A DNA stretch of 64,000 nucleotides from Phallusia mammillata (taxonomy: Eukaryota; Chordata; Ascidiacea; Phlebobranchia; Ascidiidae): the NCBI GenBank assembly GCA_003260075.1, contig QLIY01000713.1, positions 1 through 64,000 on the forward strand, given 5' to 3'. How positions within the stretch are numbered: the stretch's first letter is position 1; each line of letters starts with the position of its first letter. Both the position numbers and the translations under genes were made by a program. The notes under the pieces are model-generated. The model made no database searches and was not told the origin of the DNA. It saw only the letters and a program-made list of their open reading frames with translations. Positions 1-23,208 of this stretch are shown in pieces.

Positions 1-2063
1 TTAATCGACAATGAACAAATCCAAATTTTATCGGCCATGTAGGCTAAAATATATTACATATAAAACCAACATTTATACACATATGAAGTATAAAACAATA
101 AAATATGTTTCAAACCAGCTAAATATAACCTGATACTTAAAACAGTGACAAAAACGTCAGAATACATTTATTAAACCAAAGAAACAACGAAAAACCCGAA
201 TCTACTGCAGTTTTTTGTACACCGCAGATGGGGGGGGGGCACTCTGCTTACTTCATTATCTGATTCCAATTTTTTAATAAAGCGGTCGCCTTATGTTTCA
301 TGAGGTGGGTTAGTAAAAATAATTGTTTTATCCGTTTAATTTAAGACAAGCTAAATGCGTGGTTTAATATACAAATTCAATTAACCGGAGCTTTTTTGCT
401 TTTCAGGGGGGGGGGCTAGCTAAATATATTGCTTTTCGAGTAGCCCACTTTGATAAACTAAAGGTAGCTGTAACTACGCTATGTACTTATGATTATGGCA
501 TATACCTTAAAAATGCGTGCTAAATGCTTTCTGTACTACCTGTTTGCCTTCACACATTTACACACGTAAACCGTTACCAGACAAATACAATCCGAGCTTT
601 TGTGAGCTAAACAATTACACTACCTCTATCAGAACTTTCAGCAATTGTCCCTCCTTTGCTATTGAAGGTCCACCACGCACAACAAGGCTCTCTCGCATTC
701 CCAGCAAGGTTTTACTGGCAGTGCGCTGTTTCGAGAGCAACTCGAGCGCACTCAGCCTCGCTCGGCGCGCGATTGGTAACTTGACTCTGTTTCTGTTGTG
801 CGCCAAAAATGGCCGGTATGATATCAGTTGCTCTTTTGCGTCGTATAGTGGTAAACTTAATCGACAATGAACAAATCCAAATTTTATCGGCCATGTAGGC
901 TAAAGGGGGGGGGGTCGGTATGATATCAATTGCTCTTTTGCGTCGTCTAGTGGTAAATTTAATCGACAATGAACAAATCCAAATTTTATCGGCCATGTAG
1001 GCTAAAATATATTACATTATGTAATTTACATACAAAACCAACATTTATATACATGAAGTATAAAACAATAAAATATGTTTCAAACCAGCTAAATATAACC
1101 TGATACTTAAAAGTATTAAAACAGTGACAAAAACGTCAGAATACATTTATCAAACCAAAAAAAACAACGAAAAACCCGAATCTACTGCAGTTTTTTGTAC
1201 ACCGCAGATAAAAAAAAAAACAGTCAACCCCACAGATTACATTTTTCTGTTTTAATTTTACTTCGTGCAACAATAAAAAAGACACACAAAAATATCACCG
1301 TGCAACAATCGTAAGTTCAGTAAAACAATGCGTTCCATAATACTGCAAAATCGTCCGACAGCAAACTGTTACTCTGCTTACTTCATTATTTGATTCCAAT
1401 TTTTTTAATAAAGCGGTCGCCTTATGTTTCATGAGGTGGGTTGGTAAAAATAATTGTTTTAGCCGGTTAATTTAAGACAAGCTAAATACGTGGTTTAATA
1501 TACAAATTCAATTAACCGGAGCTTTTTTGCTTTTCAGAACGCACTTTTAAAAAAAGCTTAACTATAACCGATAAATGGAAGCACTGCACTGTTTTCTAAT
1601 AGTACTTAAGCAGGTAAAAGCTATGTAAACACAAAAGCAGCAAAGTTGTAAGGAGGAGAAGATACAAGTCTAATACCGCACTGTACCTCAATTTTTTTAA
1701 TTAAAATAAAAAGTCTAATATTTAAGCTCAAGTTTCTAACCGAAATAAAAATTTGGCGGGCGTTTAACCAAAAAAAAAACACATGAAAATTTGCAAACTG
1801 TACATGAAAATTTGCACAACGTATTGTTACTCAAACTCGCGTACATTCGCGTAAAAGGAATGAAATTATGGTGCAAGTAAATTTTTTAGATTTTTTAAAC
1901 TTGAACCAGTCTTAACCCACACCCAGATCAAATATGGACATAAATAGCCCAGGTCGATTTAAAACTCAACATAGCACGTTTAAAATAGTGTACGCTTAAG
2001 AACCACTACATAGGACTGGGTAAAAATGTGCAGACAACGTGTCTCCAACAACAATTAATACCC
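1..2063. other. Non-coding stretch with uncollapsed duplicate copies
   Basis: I see no credible exon here. Positions 1-405 match 958-1537 closely, but the first copy is interrupted by an 11-base G run near 229 in place of about 160 bases present in the second copy (1210-1368). A second pair, about 816-903 and 916-1010, meets at a G run near 905-914. The stretch lies downstream of the adhesion GPCR stop codon, so it may include that gene's 3' UTR. Confidence 0.7.
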
Positions 2064-12604
<10,541 letters not shown>

Positions 12605-12755
12605 CGCGAATTGATTTCAAACTAAGTGATTACAGATCGACTCTGCAGAAAACTTATAAACATCAAGAATGAATCAACGGACGGTCGCCAGAGTTCCACG
12701 AATTCCAACAAGCTCCGCCTAAAAATACGTCCGGCCTAAGGTTCACGACACCAAC
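12605..12755. promoter_or_regulatory. Putative bidirectional promoter
   Basis: Only 151 bp separate the GPCR start codon (minus strand) from the ATG of the small plus-strand reading frame. On the GPCR side a TATA-like TTTATAAG lies about 50 bp upstream of its ATG. This is inference from position only; no transcription start was seen. Confidence 0.35.
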
Positions 12756-13599
12756 ATGGCCGATTCATGCGCGGAGGAAATTGTGATGCATTGGCGAGAT
12801 GATGTAAACCTTGTAAAGCTCTTTGTTTGTTTGTTGTATATGGCAGTAATGGAGAACGGTTTTCTCAATGGTGAGAGGGTGACAGGGCAATTTGTCGCAA
12901 TTGTTGGCGAGTTTGTTGACGACATAAAGGCTACGCGATTGGGGGTTAAACGAGTTTTCCTTGTTCCACCAAAAGAGACCGTTCAAGAATCCAGGAATAG
13001 AAAAAGTGTTAATCAGCCAATTAACCATTTAACTGCCTTTTGAAGTGTTTTGACACCATTCTGAAGGTAACAATCGAAAAAATACGCCTCTGCAGGCCAT
13101 TGTTTGGCAAAATTAGGTGTTGCTGGCACACGTTTTGCCATTATCCATCAATTGTGGCCTTCCACTTTTTTAACGCAGCATAGGTTTCAAGTTCTGACTT
13201 TTAAATTGTTGTAGCGCATTTGTGTCGCTATGTTTTCTTTTATCAAGCGCACAACAACACAACTAAAGTTTCTTGGTAATTTTTAAAAAGTCACCACCAA
13301 AAGTAATACGACTTAGTGTTACAAAGTGTTTGGAATTTAGGTTTGGCACTTTTGTAAGGGTGCTTGCTCAAAACGCATTTTCTCCCTACTTTCTGAAAGC
13401 GCTGCAATTGACATTTTCGCCTTTTGGTTTTTTCGCAGCCAAGCTTGCGTCAGCAGAATTGGTGCCATACGATTGTCCATTTTCAGACGAACCAAGCACG
13501 TCATTTGACGCCATAAAGTGCAAAGTAAAAAAGGTCAAAAGTTTGTCACTTCTAAAAACCGCAATACTCTGTCAAATAATTTGTAACTACCTATTTTAA
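12756..13599 (+). CDS. Hypothetical small gene, possibly two exons
   Basis: An ATG in fair context (CACCAACATGG) opens a 95-codon frame ending at 13043. A good donor (AATG|GTGAGA) sits after codon 38. It joins in phase to an acceptor after a pyrimidine-rich TTTTTTCGCAG at about 13440, giving KLASAELVPYDCPFSDEP and continuing to a stop at 13599. The first part (NLVKLFVCLLYMAVMENG) is helical and hydrophobic. It faintly recalls the start of the PI31/FBXO7 FP domain, but I would not assign that. The unspliced alternative is 12756-13043. No family recognised; chance remains possible. Confidence 0.3.
13116..13262. repeat. Dispersed repeat family, copy 1
   Basis: This stretch shares a block (CAATTGTGGCC, then a CACTTTTTT run, then CATTTGTGTCGCTATGTTTTC) with 22200-22460, 37755-37850 and 44369-44500. 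Diagnostic words are GCAATTGTGTCGCTATG and GTTGCGCAGCTA. I cannot name the family and see no coding capacity. Confidence 0.6.
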
Positions 13600-14273
13600 G
13601 CTTTTAGACACAAGTTTTTTGCAGTCAGCGAAAGTGATAAATCAGAACTTTGGTATGATATCATATTCCAAATATTTTGGCAAAACAAATTTTAGTAACA
13701 CAGGTCCAACAATATTGTATGAATAACATTTTTTAAATGTAAAATGTGTTTTAAGGAACGATTCCCCAATAATGTTTACAATAAATTGGATTTATAGTAC
13801 AAAATCGGCAACAAAAATACACATTGTATTGCAAAGTAAATATACGCCACACAGTAACATGCTAAAGCTGAAAGTTATGAAGTTACCTACATTAAGGCAT
13901 TACTGTTCGACTTTGCACATATTCTGTTATGAGATGAAGGTAACTGTTTGAAGTGCCATATTTTTCCAAATAAGCACCACAATAAGGTTTAGATACAAAT
14001 GCAAGTAGGAATCACAATTCAAACATAGTGACTTTTATTAGGAGATACATATATATTACCGAAATTGCGTGAAACATCGAAAATGCGATGTATAGTTTAA
14101 CCACAAAATGGACTACACTGCTGCTACAAAAGATTGGGAAGTTTTTCGAAAATGAGCGTTTTTTTAACTTAAGAAGCATGCGCGCATTTTCTGTTAAACA
14201 GCCTTACACACAAAAGCATTCACAGTTGCAACCTCAAAACAATAAAACCAATCGAAGATAAACTCCTTGGGTA

Positions 14274-14431
14274 AAACAGAATCAGTCTGTTAGAGGTGAA
14301 GCAATACATATTTCGCCTAAATGGCATCATTAGTACCTTATTCAAATAGAATAAATAGAATTGAATAAATAACTCTTGATGCAATTAGGCGAAATATATA
14401 TTCCTTACCTAAAACAGACCGATTCTGCTTT
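14274..14431. repeat. Foldback (inverted-repeat) element
   Basis: The left arm (14274-14320) has ACAGAATCAGTCTGTT and ATATTTCGCCTAA. The right arm (14384-14431) has the complements, TTAGGCGAAATAT and ACAGACCGATTCTG. The arms could form a hairpin over about 60 bases of AT-rich loop. Probably a MITE remnant. Flanking sequence from 13600 to 14690 holds nothing else I can support. Confidence 0.6.
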
Positions 14432-14690
14432 AAACAAGGATTTCAATTGTTTTTACTGTTTTATATTTGAAAAAGGCAAGCCCTACTGTCAGTTGTTGAT
14501 GGTTTTAATCCATTACTGAACCTGTTGTTTTGATAGTTTAGATGTGGTTCGTTACGGCACACACACTACTATGAAACAAATCCTATTGCATTGCAACAAT
14601 ATAGCGACTTTAAGAACAGCCAAGTTCACCTGCTTGAAATTACAATACAGACACTAGGAAAGCATACTTGGGTATATAGTAAATATAAAA

Positions 14691-14911
14691 CTGCAAAGAT
14701 ATAAAAAGTGTCACTGCGATGACGTAGTCACTATGATGACGTTGTGACTGTGATGACGTTGTGACTGTGATGACGTTGTCACCATAGCAACAGCGTCAGG
14801 GGGGGGGGCGTAAATATAAAACTGCAAAGATATAAAAAGTGTCACTGCGATGACGTTGTGACTATGATGACGTTGTGACTGTGATGACGTTGTCACCATA
14901 GCAACAGCGTC
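14691..14911. repeat. CRE-like TGACG array, present in two copies
   Basis: A unit of roughly 20 bases (GTGACTGTGATGACGTT) is repeated three to four times in each copy, giving repeated TGACGT sites resembling CREB/ATF half-palindromes. The copies (about 14691-14798 and 14809-14911) meet at a G run, so true array length is likely half what is shown. The array abuts and partly overlaps the last codons of PIGG. Confidence 0.65.
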
Positions 14912-17900
14912 AGTGCGAGTAGCCAACCGTGAACCCACGTGTTTACTAGTTCGTAGAGCAGTTTTGGTGAAAATACGCTCCATACAAATAGGTGGTATCT
15001 ATGACCTGTTGCCACCATAACATACACTATGACCTGAAGTAACCTCAAGGTTATAAAAGTGCACGCTACGAGATTGGCTGTTGAAGATTGAGGTCGAGTG
15101 AGAGGTGTTTCTGTGACGTCGGTTGCTGAAATAAAAGACATTTTTTAAACAAGTTTTATACACAAAGTAATTTAAAAGAGAGAAAAAGAAGGATCGTGTT
15201 TAACGTTAGCAACAATTAAAAATGACCTATTTGCCTTTTAACAGTCATTTTTACATTTAAAGACAGACATTATTGGCGGATGTGGGCAAACAAGTATACC
15301 TTAACAGAAATTGACGATGCCTTTAAAATATGCAAATTATTCTTTTTGTTTTGAGATTACACTGACGCTGATCGTTTTGCCGCTCTTTTTAGATATTTGA
15401 CTAGTAAAGAAAGATTCGTCGGTCAACACCCCGTAGCTCAGGCTGTTTCCTATTTGCTATAACATTTTCACTTTTTAAATACTACACCCTTCGCAATAAA
15501 TACTACGTCACTTCACAATAAAGATTACGCCACTCCACGATAAAACTACGTCACTTTACAATAAAAACCGCTGTTTTACCTTGCAAGCATAATTTGATCA
15601 GATCACACACGCAGAACGTAGTCCACAGTATCGGACCAATATACGTCGTAAAGGAGCCAAGTAGCACTGTGAGTGAGGAATTAAGGACTCCTTCCGAACC
15701 GGACAGACCCACGAAACCAGCTGATAAGTCAACAGTTGCGAAACTATTCGAGTTTCCCTGAAAACAAATTGAACATGCTGCTGTAAATTCAAGTACAATT
15801 AATTGCGATTTAAGTTTTTACCTACCTAAAAGCATCGTCTAATATGGGCTTAAGAACTAGTTTTGCACAAGGGTACCAAATCAAGTATGTTTAACACCCG
15901 AAAAAATCTAACCGTAATTAAAAACCTACCTTAAATGAGATAATTAGAAACCTGTATATTTTTTTAGTTCGATTTGGTCTACAGTAATCCAAAACAGTAT
16001 TCACTTTGAGTTGCAAACAACAATTAATCACAAAAATATAATCATGACAACCTATTTCCTAAGTTTCAGTTTCAACAGACTAAAAAATGCTTTGTAAAAC
16101 TTGAATTCTATCAAAATAAAATAGTGATGATGCTGTTACGGCGAAATATATTCAAAATTTTAGGGACGAATAACTCAATATTTTATAATAAACTTCTGTG
16201 TATATTCCTACATACCATTGTAAAATAGGCCATCTGACCGAACCAACAAGCCAAAGTGATCCTAACAACAGCTTCAGAAGTTGAAACGAACCCGCTGTGC
16301 TTTAAACTCCGCAGTTCCAGCATACTTAAATCCATAAGTTTCAAATTGCCTTCGACCACCACAGGCCAGAGTACGCGAAAAAGCGACCAATACAAAATCA
16401 AGTTAAACGCCAAAACACAATGATTGTGTGGCCTCAGTAGCAAGGCAGCCAACAGGACAACTATAGTTTGCATGCAGTCCAGGGCTTGTTGACGGCTAAC
16501 TGGTGTAGGTGAGCAGTAAAGTGAAGGTGCTGAACACATATGTCCTTTCTTGGGTTGGACACGGTGACAACAGTGCTCAGAGATTCTATGCAGCAAGGCT
16601 TTGAAGAGTAGAAATGCACAGAGGCCGTAGACAAGCCTCGCTTCAGAAAGTCCGCTGTGATGAAAAAACAAGTGACTAAATTAGATTATTTTAAACTTAC
16701 AACAAGGCGCTGCAGCATAGTTAATACAAACATTATTTTGTACCAGCGATTTTGGTTTTACTGCAATTGACCAGCAGTTGCCTATTCTGTGGTGTTGTTG
16801 GTTTGACCAAAAATTGGTAATTGAAATTCATCAGCATAAAAAAATGTTTATTTTTGCTTTTAAGCCTTTTCTCTCTTTTTAACCATTATAGATTTCAGAG
16901 TTTATGGAAACTTTATAGAAACCCCTACTCTCTCCCCAATACAGTACATCTACAGTATTGGAAGCTAAAAAATGTAACTTACATAGATTGGTTGTGCGAG
17001 CCATACACAGTGAAAAATGCAACAGTATCAGTTGCATGTCGATATAAGTAGACTGTAGTGAGTCCAGCTGCACAAACTGCTGTCCTCACAATGTCTCTTG
17101 TATTACAAATCATTTCCGAACTGAAGAGAATGCAGAGCAAACTGGCAGCAGATGCAAATGAAAGAATGATTTTGTGTTGCGGAAGATTCAACCAGTCACC
17201 TTTGATACATTAAAATGATTATGGTTTTAAAAGGTAAATTTATTTTAGAGTGGGAAGCCTAAAAATAGTGTTTAAATTCAATTCACACAATGGCTGTAAA
17301 AATGCTATTTGTGTCAATTCACCTCCTAAAACCATAAATATTTGTCCAGACTTTTAGTGATTTTGACTAAATGCGTAATAAACGCTTGGGAAAACTATAG
17401 CAAGCTTTAAAGTTAGACAATGATGGATATAGCTATGTAAGTAACTTTTTTGTTTGAATAAACTGTGCAAACAAATGATACTTACCAAGATCAGGTTGAT
17501 CAGCATACTGTATTCCAGTCTGGTTCCAAGCTCTTAACACACGATGAAAAAACACAAAACCAAATGCGATAAATAGAACTTTCCAATGCTTGTAAGTCAC
17601 AATGGGATGATCTTTAATGTGAGTTTCATCCTCATTTTCCTCTGCAACCTCAATTTTCTCCTCCTCAATAAGAGGAATGGTGCCATTATCCACAGTTTCT
17701 TGTGGTTTGGTGTCATTGTACACTACTTGCCAGGTCTGGTGACCTTTACGCAGTCTAAGTTGTGAGGAGACATGTACATGGGCATCGTAGAGGCTAACAG
17801 ATTTGTCAGTGGCCTTATCAACAGATGCAGCCTCAGCAGTGGCTCGAAGCATAGCCACAAACAAGGACATTGCCAGGGAGGCTGTCAAGAAATGCCAAAT

Positions 17901-20900
17901 TTGGTGTTCTTCTTCCACAAAGCTGCTGCTTGGTAGGGTTGCAACATGGACAATCGTTCCTACTGTGAGTGCAATTACAGCCCTGCTAAAGCTCTTTGAT
18001 TGAGGCAGAGTGATGGTGGATCGCTTTGACTGAAGAAGGCCTTCCACCCACAAGTAAAGAACCAAACAAAATCCCTACAAAGTAAAAAATATGTTTGCTG
18101 ATTTGTTTTTAAACTATTGTCCTGTACACAAAAAATAAAAGTATGCCAGGCCCATCTCCAAGCATTTCTATGTGGAAAAATCTAGCCTGCGGTGGGATTC
18201 AAACCCTCATTAGGAGTCTGTCCAGGACTTGTGCTCTACCTACTGAGCTATGCAGGCACAGCGGTGAACCCAAAGAAAGTCAAACTAGAAGGGTGGCTTA
18301 GCACATATTGCCCTTGCATATACACTATAACCTATTTTAAAACATAAATATATTTCCTATGCTTATTTTGTATTGGGTCCCATATTAGCCATCGTCTTTT
18401 ATAACTTTAGTCGTTTCTGCAGGCAAAAACTCATGGGTCCCCACACATGCAAAGTTGAAAATAATGCAATTCAAGAGATAACCATAAGAAAGTCGGGTGT
18501 TGTAAGGTAAAACACAGTGATCGGCACTGGGCTTAAATAATAATACTATGTAGNACAATTTGAGTAAAATCAATATGTGTCCCCTTCAGGAAAGGGGACC
18601 CATAATCAAGTATACAGTAAATGTATAGTTTTTTTTCAGCTACATACTTTAACAATAAGCATTAACTTGTGATATTTTACAATTAACAACCAGTAAACAG
18701 AAAACACTTACAGCACACAGCACTACAATTCCTGATGCCATCTCAGGGTAGTTGTATGATGCAATATTTGATGTCAGAGAGTCAGATGCCATAGTGTGAC
18801 ATTTGACATAGTTGTCATATGCTGCTGTGTAGGAATCGTTTTTATTCCCCTCCAAAAATTTTCCATGAAACTGAACTCCATTTCTGTATTAAACAACGGC
18901 ATAAAGTTTAAAACATCTTTTATCAAAAAATCTGATAAAATATGTATGATATTAAATATGTTGTTCATGTTTTAGAAGTGCAGAACATATTTAACATCAA
19001 AGAAATTCTCAAAACTTAAATTCTTTTGACAAAAAAGTCACACCAAATTAGAGTGATTTTTGCCCCATGAAAAAATCTTGTGAAATTTGTTTGTATTTTT
19101 GTACATAGTAAGTATCTGACTGCACATGTTAATTTGTCAGTTATCAACTACGGTAGAATGTAATTATCATAATTTTCAGATGAACAGGGAAAGAATAATA
19201 GACAAACCAAGCCTAATCCTGCTTTAAACTGCGAGACTTTACATTTGTGCACCAACCTGTATAGATGAAGTGGATCATTTTTGGCCTCAATAAAGTTGTT
19301 TACCAATCTTCCTGCTTGTGACAAATGATTGAGTAGTTGGTGACAGTTGTATTGCAATGCATGCAATGTGGATGATTGGTTCATTGCCTAAAACAACAAC
19401 AGTCTTCACTCTATTTTTTGAACTTACACAAAAGTGAAAGCAAAAACTTACAGTCAGCATATTTGGAATCACTTTTCCCATTGAACCTTGTGGAATGGGA
19501 ATCCCAAACAATAAGGAAAGAGTTGGGGCTAGATCAATTTGCTCCACATGTTTTGGGTTGGTTCTAAAAAGAGCAAAACCATTGCATACATAGGACGGAC
19601 AAAAGGATTCAATTAAAACTGGTGCATTATGTGGTCCCACAACAGTTTTGCACAATTTAGACCAAAAAGTGTTTTGATTGCTTATTGGTGTGAAACATGT
19701 GTACTGCAACGTTAAAACAACTGTGATCACTACCTATATTTTTAGCAGAAGCAATTGAATTCTTTTGCAAGTTGTGCTTTTTGGCTTACACTAGACCTAC
19801 ATAAAACCCTTCAATCCCGTTAACAACAGTGTAACATGAGAAAACATGAGTATTTCCTAAGAAAACTTACTGGAAGTTTTTCAGCGAGGGATTGAGAAAA
19901 ACCAGAGGAGTATTGACTTCAGGTTCTGTTGTTCCACCGTGACTGCCCCTTGCACTCATTCCATGGTCACTAGTGATAATCATGAGTGAGTCTTTCTGTT
20001 AAAGAGTGAACAACATAAAAGTGCTGCAGTAGCATCCTATTGTTACATGTGAAAGGATATGGAAACATATAACTATGAATTGATAGTGCTATTGGCATAA
20101 TGTCAAAATATGGCTTGACAATTTGGACTGTAAAACCAAAAAGTAAAAAAATTAGACTGTAAAATGCAAGCATTTTTTGTTAAATAAGCATTAATCAGGA
20201 AAGTTTGAAACAATAAAAAAATTCTCGAACCTTGTTTAAACTTTACAAATTTGCTGCAGATTGATTGGTTAAAACAAAGTCTAAAGTCAATACAAGATTT
20301 TGTTTTAGTCTAACACACTTATTTTGTAATATCGAAAAACATTAAAGTTTTTATGTTGAAAATGTGTTAGATTAATTGGAATAGCTGTAGGCAAGCCTTG
20401 TAGCTAATCATCATTGCATGATGCAAGCTTGCAAACCTGCCCTACAATGTGTGCTTATATTACACCTGAACAATCCACAGACAGGAACATCCAGGGAAAA
20501 AATAAGCAACAACTTCAGAAGGTTACTTTCAGTGTATAAACGACTGGCAAAACTTTCTGTTTGTGGTGCTCGCAAAGAGGATGGGAAGCTGGTACATGAA
20601 TAGAAACATTATGTAAAATACCTTGTTTTGCAAAGCAGTGTAGACTTTTTTGATAGCATCATCCATTTCCGTCAACTTGGGTCCAACCAGTGGTGATGTT
20701 GGGCCAGCAATGTGTCCAATATGGTCAAGACCAAGGTAATGCAGAATCATAACATCCCAGTCATTTTTGGTGTAAAGTTCCTCATCTAAGTGTCTTGTCA
20801 CATTGTTGTCAACCTAAACATAAAGTTTTATGCCACATTACTGAAGGTTGAATAATGATTATACTAAAAAGTTAAAAGAAAAGTTTCGTACAGAATAAAA

Positions 20901-23208
20901 TATAACCCAAGTCTATGCTTTGCACTTACAAATACTCGAATTTTTTGAAACAATTATGCATTTGAATTCAACATACTAACCAATGATTTTGCTAGCCCAC
21001 ACCTTGCCATATAGAAATGTTGGCGACCTGCTGATTTGGCATAATGCCTTCAATAGGCATGGCATAGTATGATTTTAATATGAGTGTGCCATGATCGATT
21101 TTATGTTCATCTTAACTATTATCCAATGATTTATGTTTTTTGGTTCGGACACTACAAGTACTAAACTGTATAAGTGTATTTAGACATGAAACAGTGTTTA
21201 CTTAAGTTTAGATCAATGCAAAAAAGATGTGGCACTGCTTTAAACTGGAATGAGAACCTTAAGAGTTAAGTTCAGACTCCTAGAATTACTGAAATTCCAG
21301 GCACAAAAAACTAGAAGTTGGAGTTGGTATCATGTGTAATCCAAAGGTGTGAGTTGGGGCTTCAACTAACACTGTAACCCTCACTTAGAACCAGTTATAT
21401 TAACCCACAGTCTAAAACAATAAACTACCTCAGTGTAATCAGTGACAAAAAATGATGTGGTTCCATCAGTTCTTACGAAGGATTTAGGGAACAGTCTCAT
21501 CCATGTATCGTCACCAAAGAAGACAATTTTCTTTCCTTCACTTTCTAGGCCTTGTACAATGTTATCTTCTTTGAGTTCGAGAGATTGGTCCATGTTCAAA
21601 ATCACATCAATATATCCAGGAATGCTTCCAGTTGTCATTGCCTGCATTTCATTTTTATTTTGCATATATTGCATATGAAAAAAGCAAAGTAATAACATTA
21701 AAATGGTCATTTATACGCAAACTAAACAAAATAAGAAACTAGTCATGAGCGGTATATATGAAGAAAGCAGCAAAATATCATGTTGCCTTTTTTGTTATAA
21801 GTTGCGACAAACCATGGTCCCTGTACCTTAATTCTTGGCATTGTAACAGTTGGTGCTTTTGCCTTAGAAGTGTAAATCTGTCCAACATTTTGTTCCAAAA
21901 GTGAATTCAGGAAAGGCATGTGCTTGTTGTATGTTGGTGATTGGATGAAATCAATTCTCATTGCATCTATGACCAGTAGCACCAGCTTTGTATATGGTTT
22001 GGCAATTCGAACTACTTGCTTTTCTAAAACGAAAGTTGTTGTTAAGTTTTTCTTGAACATATAGTTAACATAAGAGTTTCATTCCCTATGTGTGTGTGTG
22101 TGCCCTTCCTTCCGGCGCTTGAAACTATCCGGCAGGGCTTCTTTTCCTGTCGAACCCCACCCTCTTCCCTAACACGGGTGGTTAATTTCTAGGGCCCCCT
22201 TGACTGGTCCCACCAACGTTCCCCCCAGTCGTGTTATACTGAGGTGCGCCAAACTCACTATCTGGTGTGCTCCTGCCACACAACGCTTTATAATACGGTG
22301 TGCTGCAGCATGAATAATCATGATCAACCAATTGTGCCCTCCACTTTTTTGCACCCTATAACGTTCTAACGTTGCGCAGCTATTTCCGGCTTGGTGATTG
22401 TTCAGTGCAATTGTGTCGCTATGTGTTCTCTCACCAAACGAAATGAACTCAACTCAACTCAATAAACAGCATGTTAGATAGAAGATTTTTGGACTTTTTC
22501 ATTCAAAAGTCTTACCAAAGCTGTTTTTAAATTTGTTCAATTCAAAAGTTCAAAAAATATGGCATATTACAAACCTTTTACTAGATGCTTCTGTGTGACA
22601 AAATCATCTTTAATAAGCTGTATCAGAAGATCCTGGTTTAACGGTGGAGATGGAACATTTTCCAAGCTAGACTTTCCCCTTCTAGCTGCTTTCATTGGAA
22701 AAAAGCCCTGAAGAGATAACAAATTTAAACAATACGAGACCCTGGTAAGCCTTGACTGCATGAAATGTGGGCATATATTTGTTTTGCTGGCCTTTTAACA
22801 GTATCCATTGTCAAGATCAGGAGACTGGATTCTGCCTGTTGGGACTTGGGACTGTTAGTTTAGGGAGCACCACAACACATTTTGTTCCATTTTCACATTA
22901 CCATCAGTAAACAAAACATGACTTGCTTACTTTTATTGTCATAACTTGCATTAGGTGTTTTTGTCACACAAATGTTTTTGCTGATGCTTACCGGTATGAC
23001 TTACGTCACAGCTAACAAGAAAAAGAATGTACACCAATCAATCAATTTGATTTCATTTAACAAATGATCCGGCTGTTTTGCAAGCAATAATTCAAAGTTA
23101 ATAACTTACCTTGGCAAAGATCAGCAAGCCCACAAAACTAATCAGGTATGCGAAAATAATTGCGATCTTGGACTGATGAAATTTTCGCCCACCGTTTCGA
23201 CCTTCCAT
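14893..23208 (-). CDS. PIGG: GPI ethanolamine phosphate transferase 2 (PIGG)
   Basis: Fourteen exons join in frame to about 1,010 residues, close to the family's usual length. Minus-strand exons: 23208-23110, 22707-22575, 22023-21827, 21641-21429, 20813-20622, 19995-19871, 19563-19452, 19387-19257, 18883-18712, 18074-17486, 17199-16983, 16654-16216, 15757-15580 and 15125-14893. The enzyme adds ethanolamine phosphate to the second mannose of GPI anchors in the ER membrane. An N-terminal membrane segment precedes an alkaline-phosphatase-like domain: VIDAMRIDF (metal Asp), KAPTVTMPRIK (Thr nucleophile), GDDTWMRLF, GLDHIGHIAGP and SDHGM. Many hydrophobic segments follow, with family words SSFVEEEHQIWHFLT, NQTGIQYADQPDLG, LRPHNHCVLAFNL and HLFVWSVFSPKLLYE near the C-terminus. 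All catalytic motifs are intact. Human PIGN and PIGO are relatives, but the EEEHQIW region fits PIGG best. Confidence 0.95.
18143..18257 (-). mobile_element. tRNA-derived SINE, copy 1
   Basis: The complement of 18185-18257 has a tRNA-like A box (TAGCTCAGTAGG) and B box (GGTTTGAATCC), with acceptor arms GCCTGCA and CGCAGGC. The anticodon and T stems have mismatches. A tail (ATAGAAATGCTTGG) is shared with 56557-56668 and 20995-21066, so this is a SINE rather than a working tRNA. It lies in a PIGG intron. Confidence 0.75.
18554..18554. other. Single ambiguous base (N)
   Basis: A lone N lies in a PIGG intron between the exons at 18883-18712 and 18074-17486. It falls between the zone of G runs (below 15 kb) and the zone of C runs (above 24 kb), so it could mark a join. 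Confidence 0.9.
20995..21066 (+). mobile_element. SINE tail fragment, copy 2
   Basis: TAGCCCACACCTTGCCATAT and GCATAATGCCTTCAATAGGC match the tail of the element at 56557-56668. The tRNA-like head is missing. It lies in a PIGG intron. Confidence 0.6.
22200..22460. repeat. Dispersed repeat family, copy 2
   Basis: This is the longest copy. It contains CCAATTGTGCCCTCCACTTT, GTTGCGCAGCTATTTCCGGC and GTGCAATTGTGTCGCTATG, then an AACTCAACTCAACTC tail. It lies in a PIGG intron, with a locally higher GC block just before it (about 22110-22220). Confidence 0.65.

Noticed and set aside
18185-18257. Functional tRNA gene
   Set aside because: The anticodon stem, T stem and acceptor each have a mismatch, and a SINE tail follows that is shared with two other loci.
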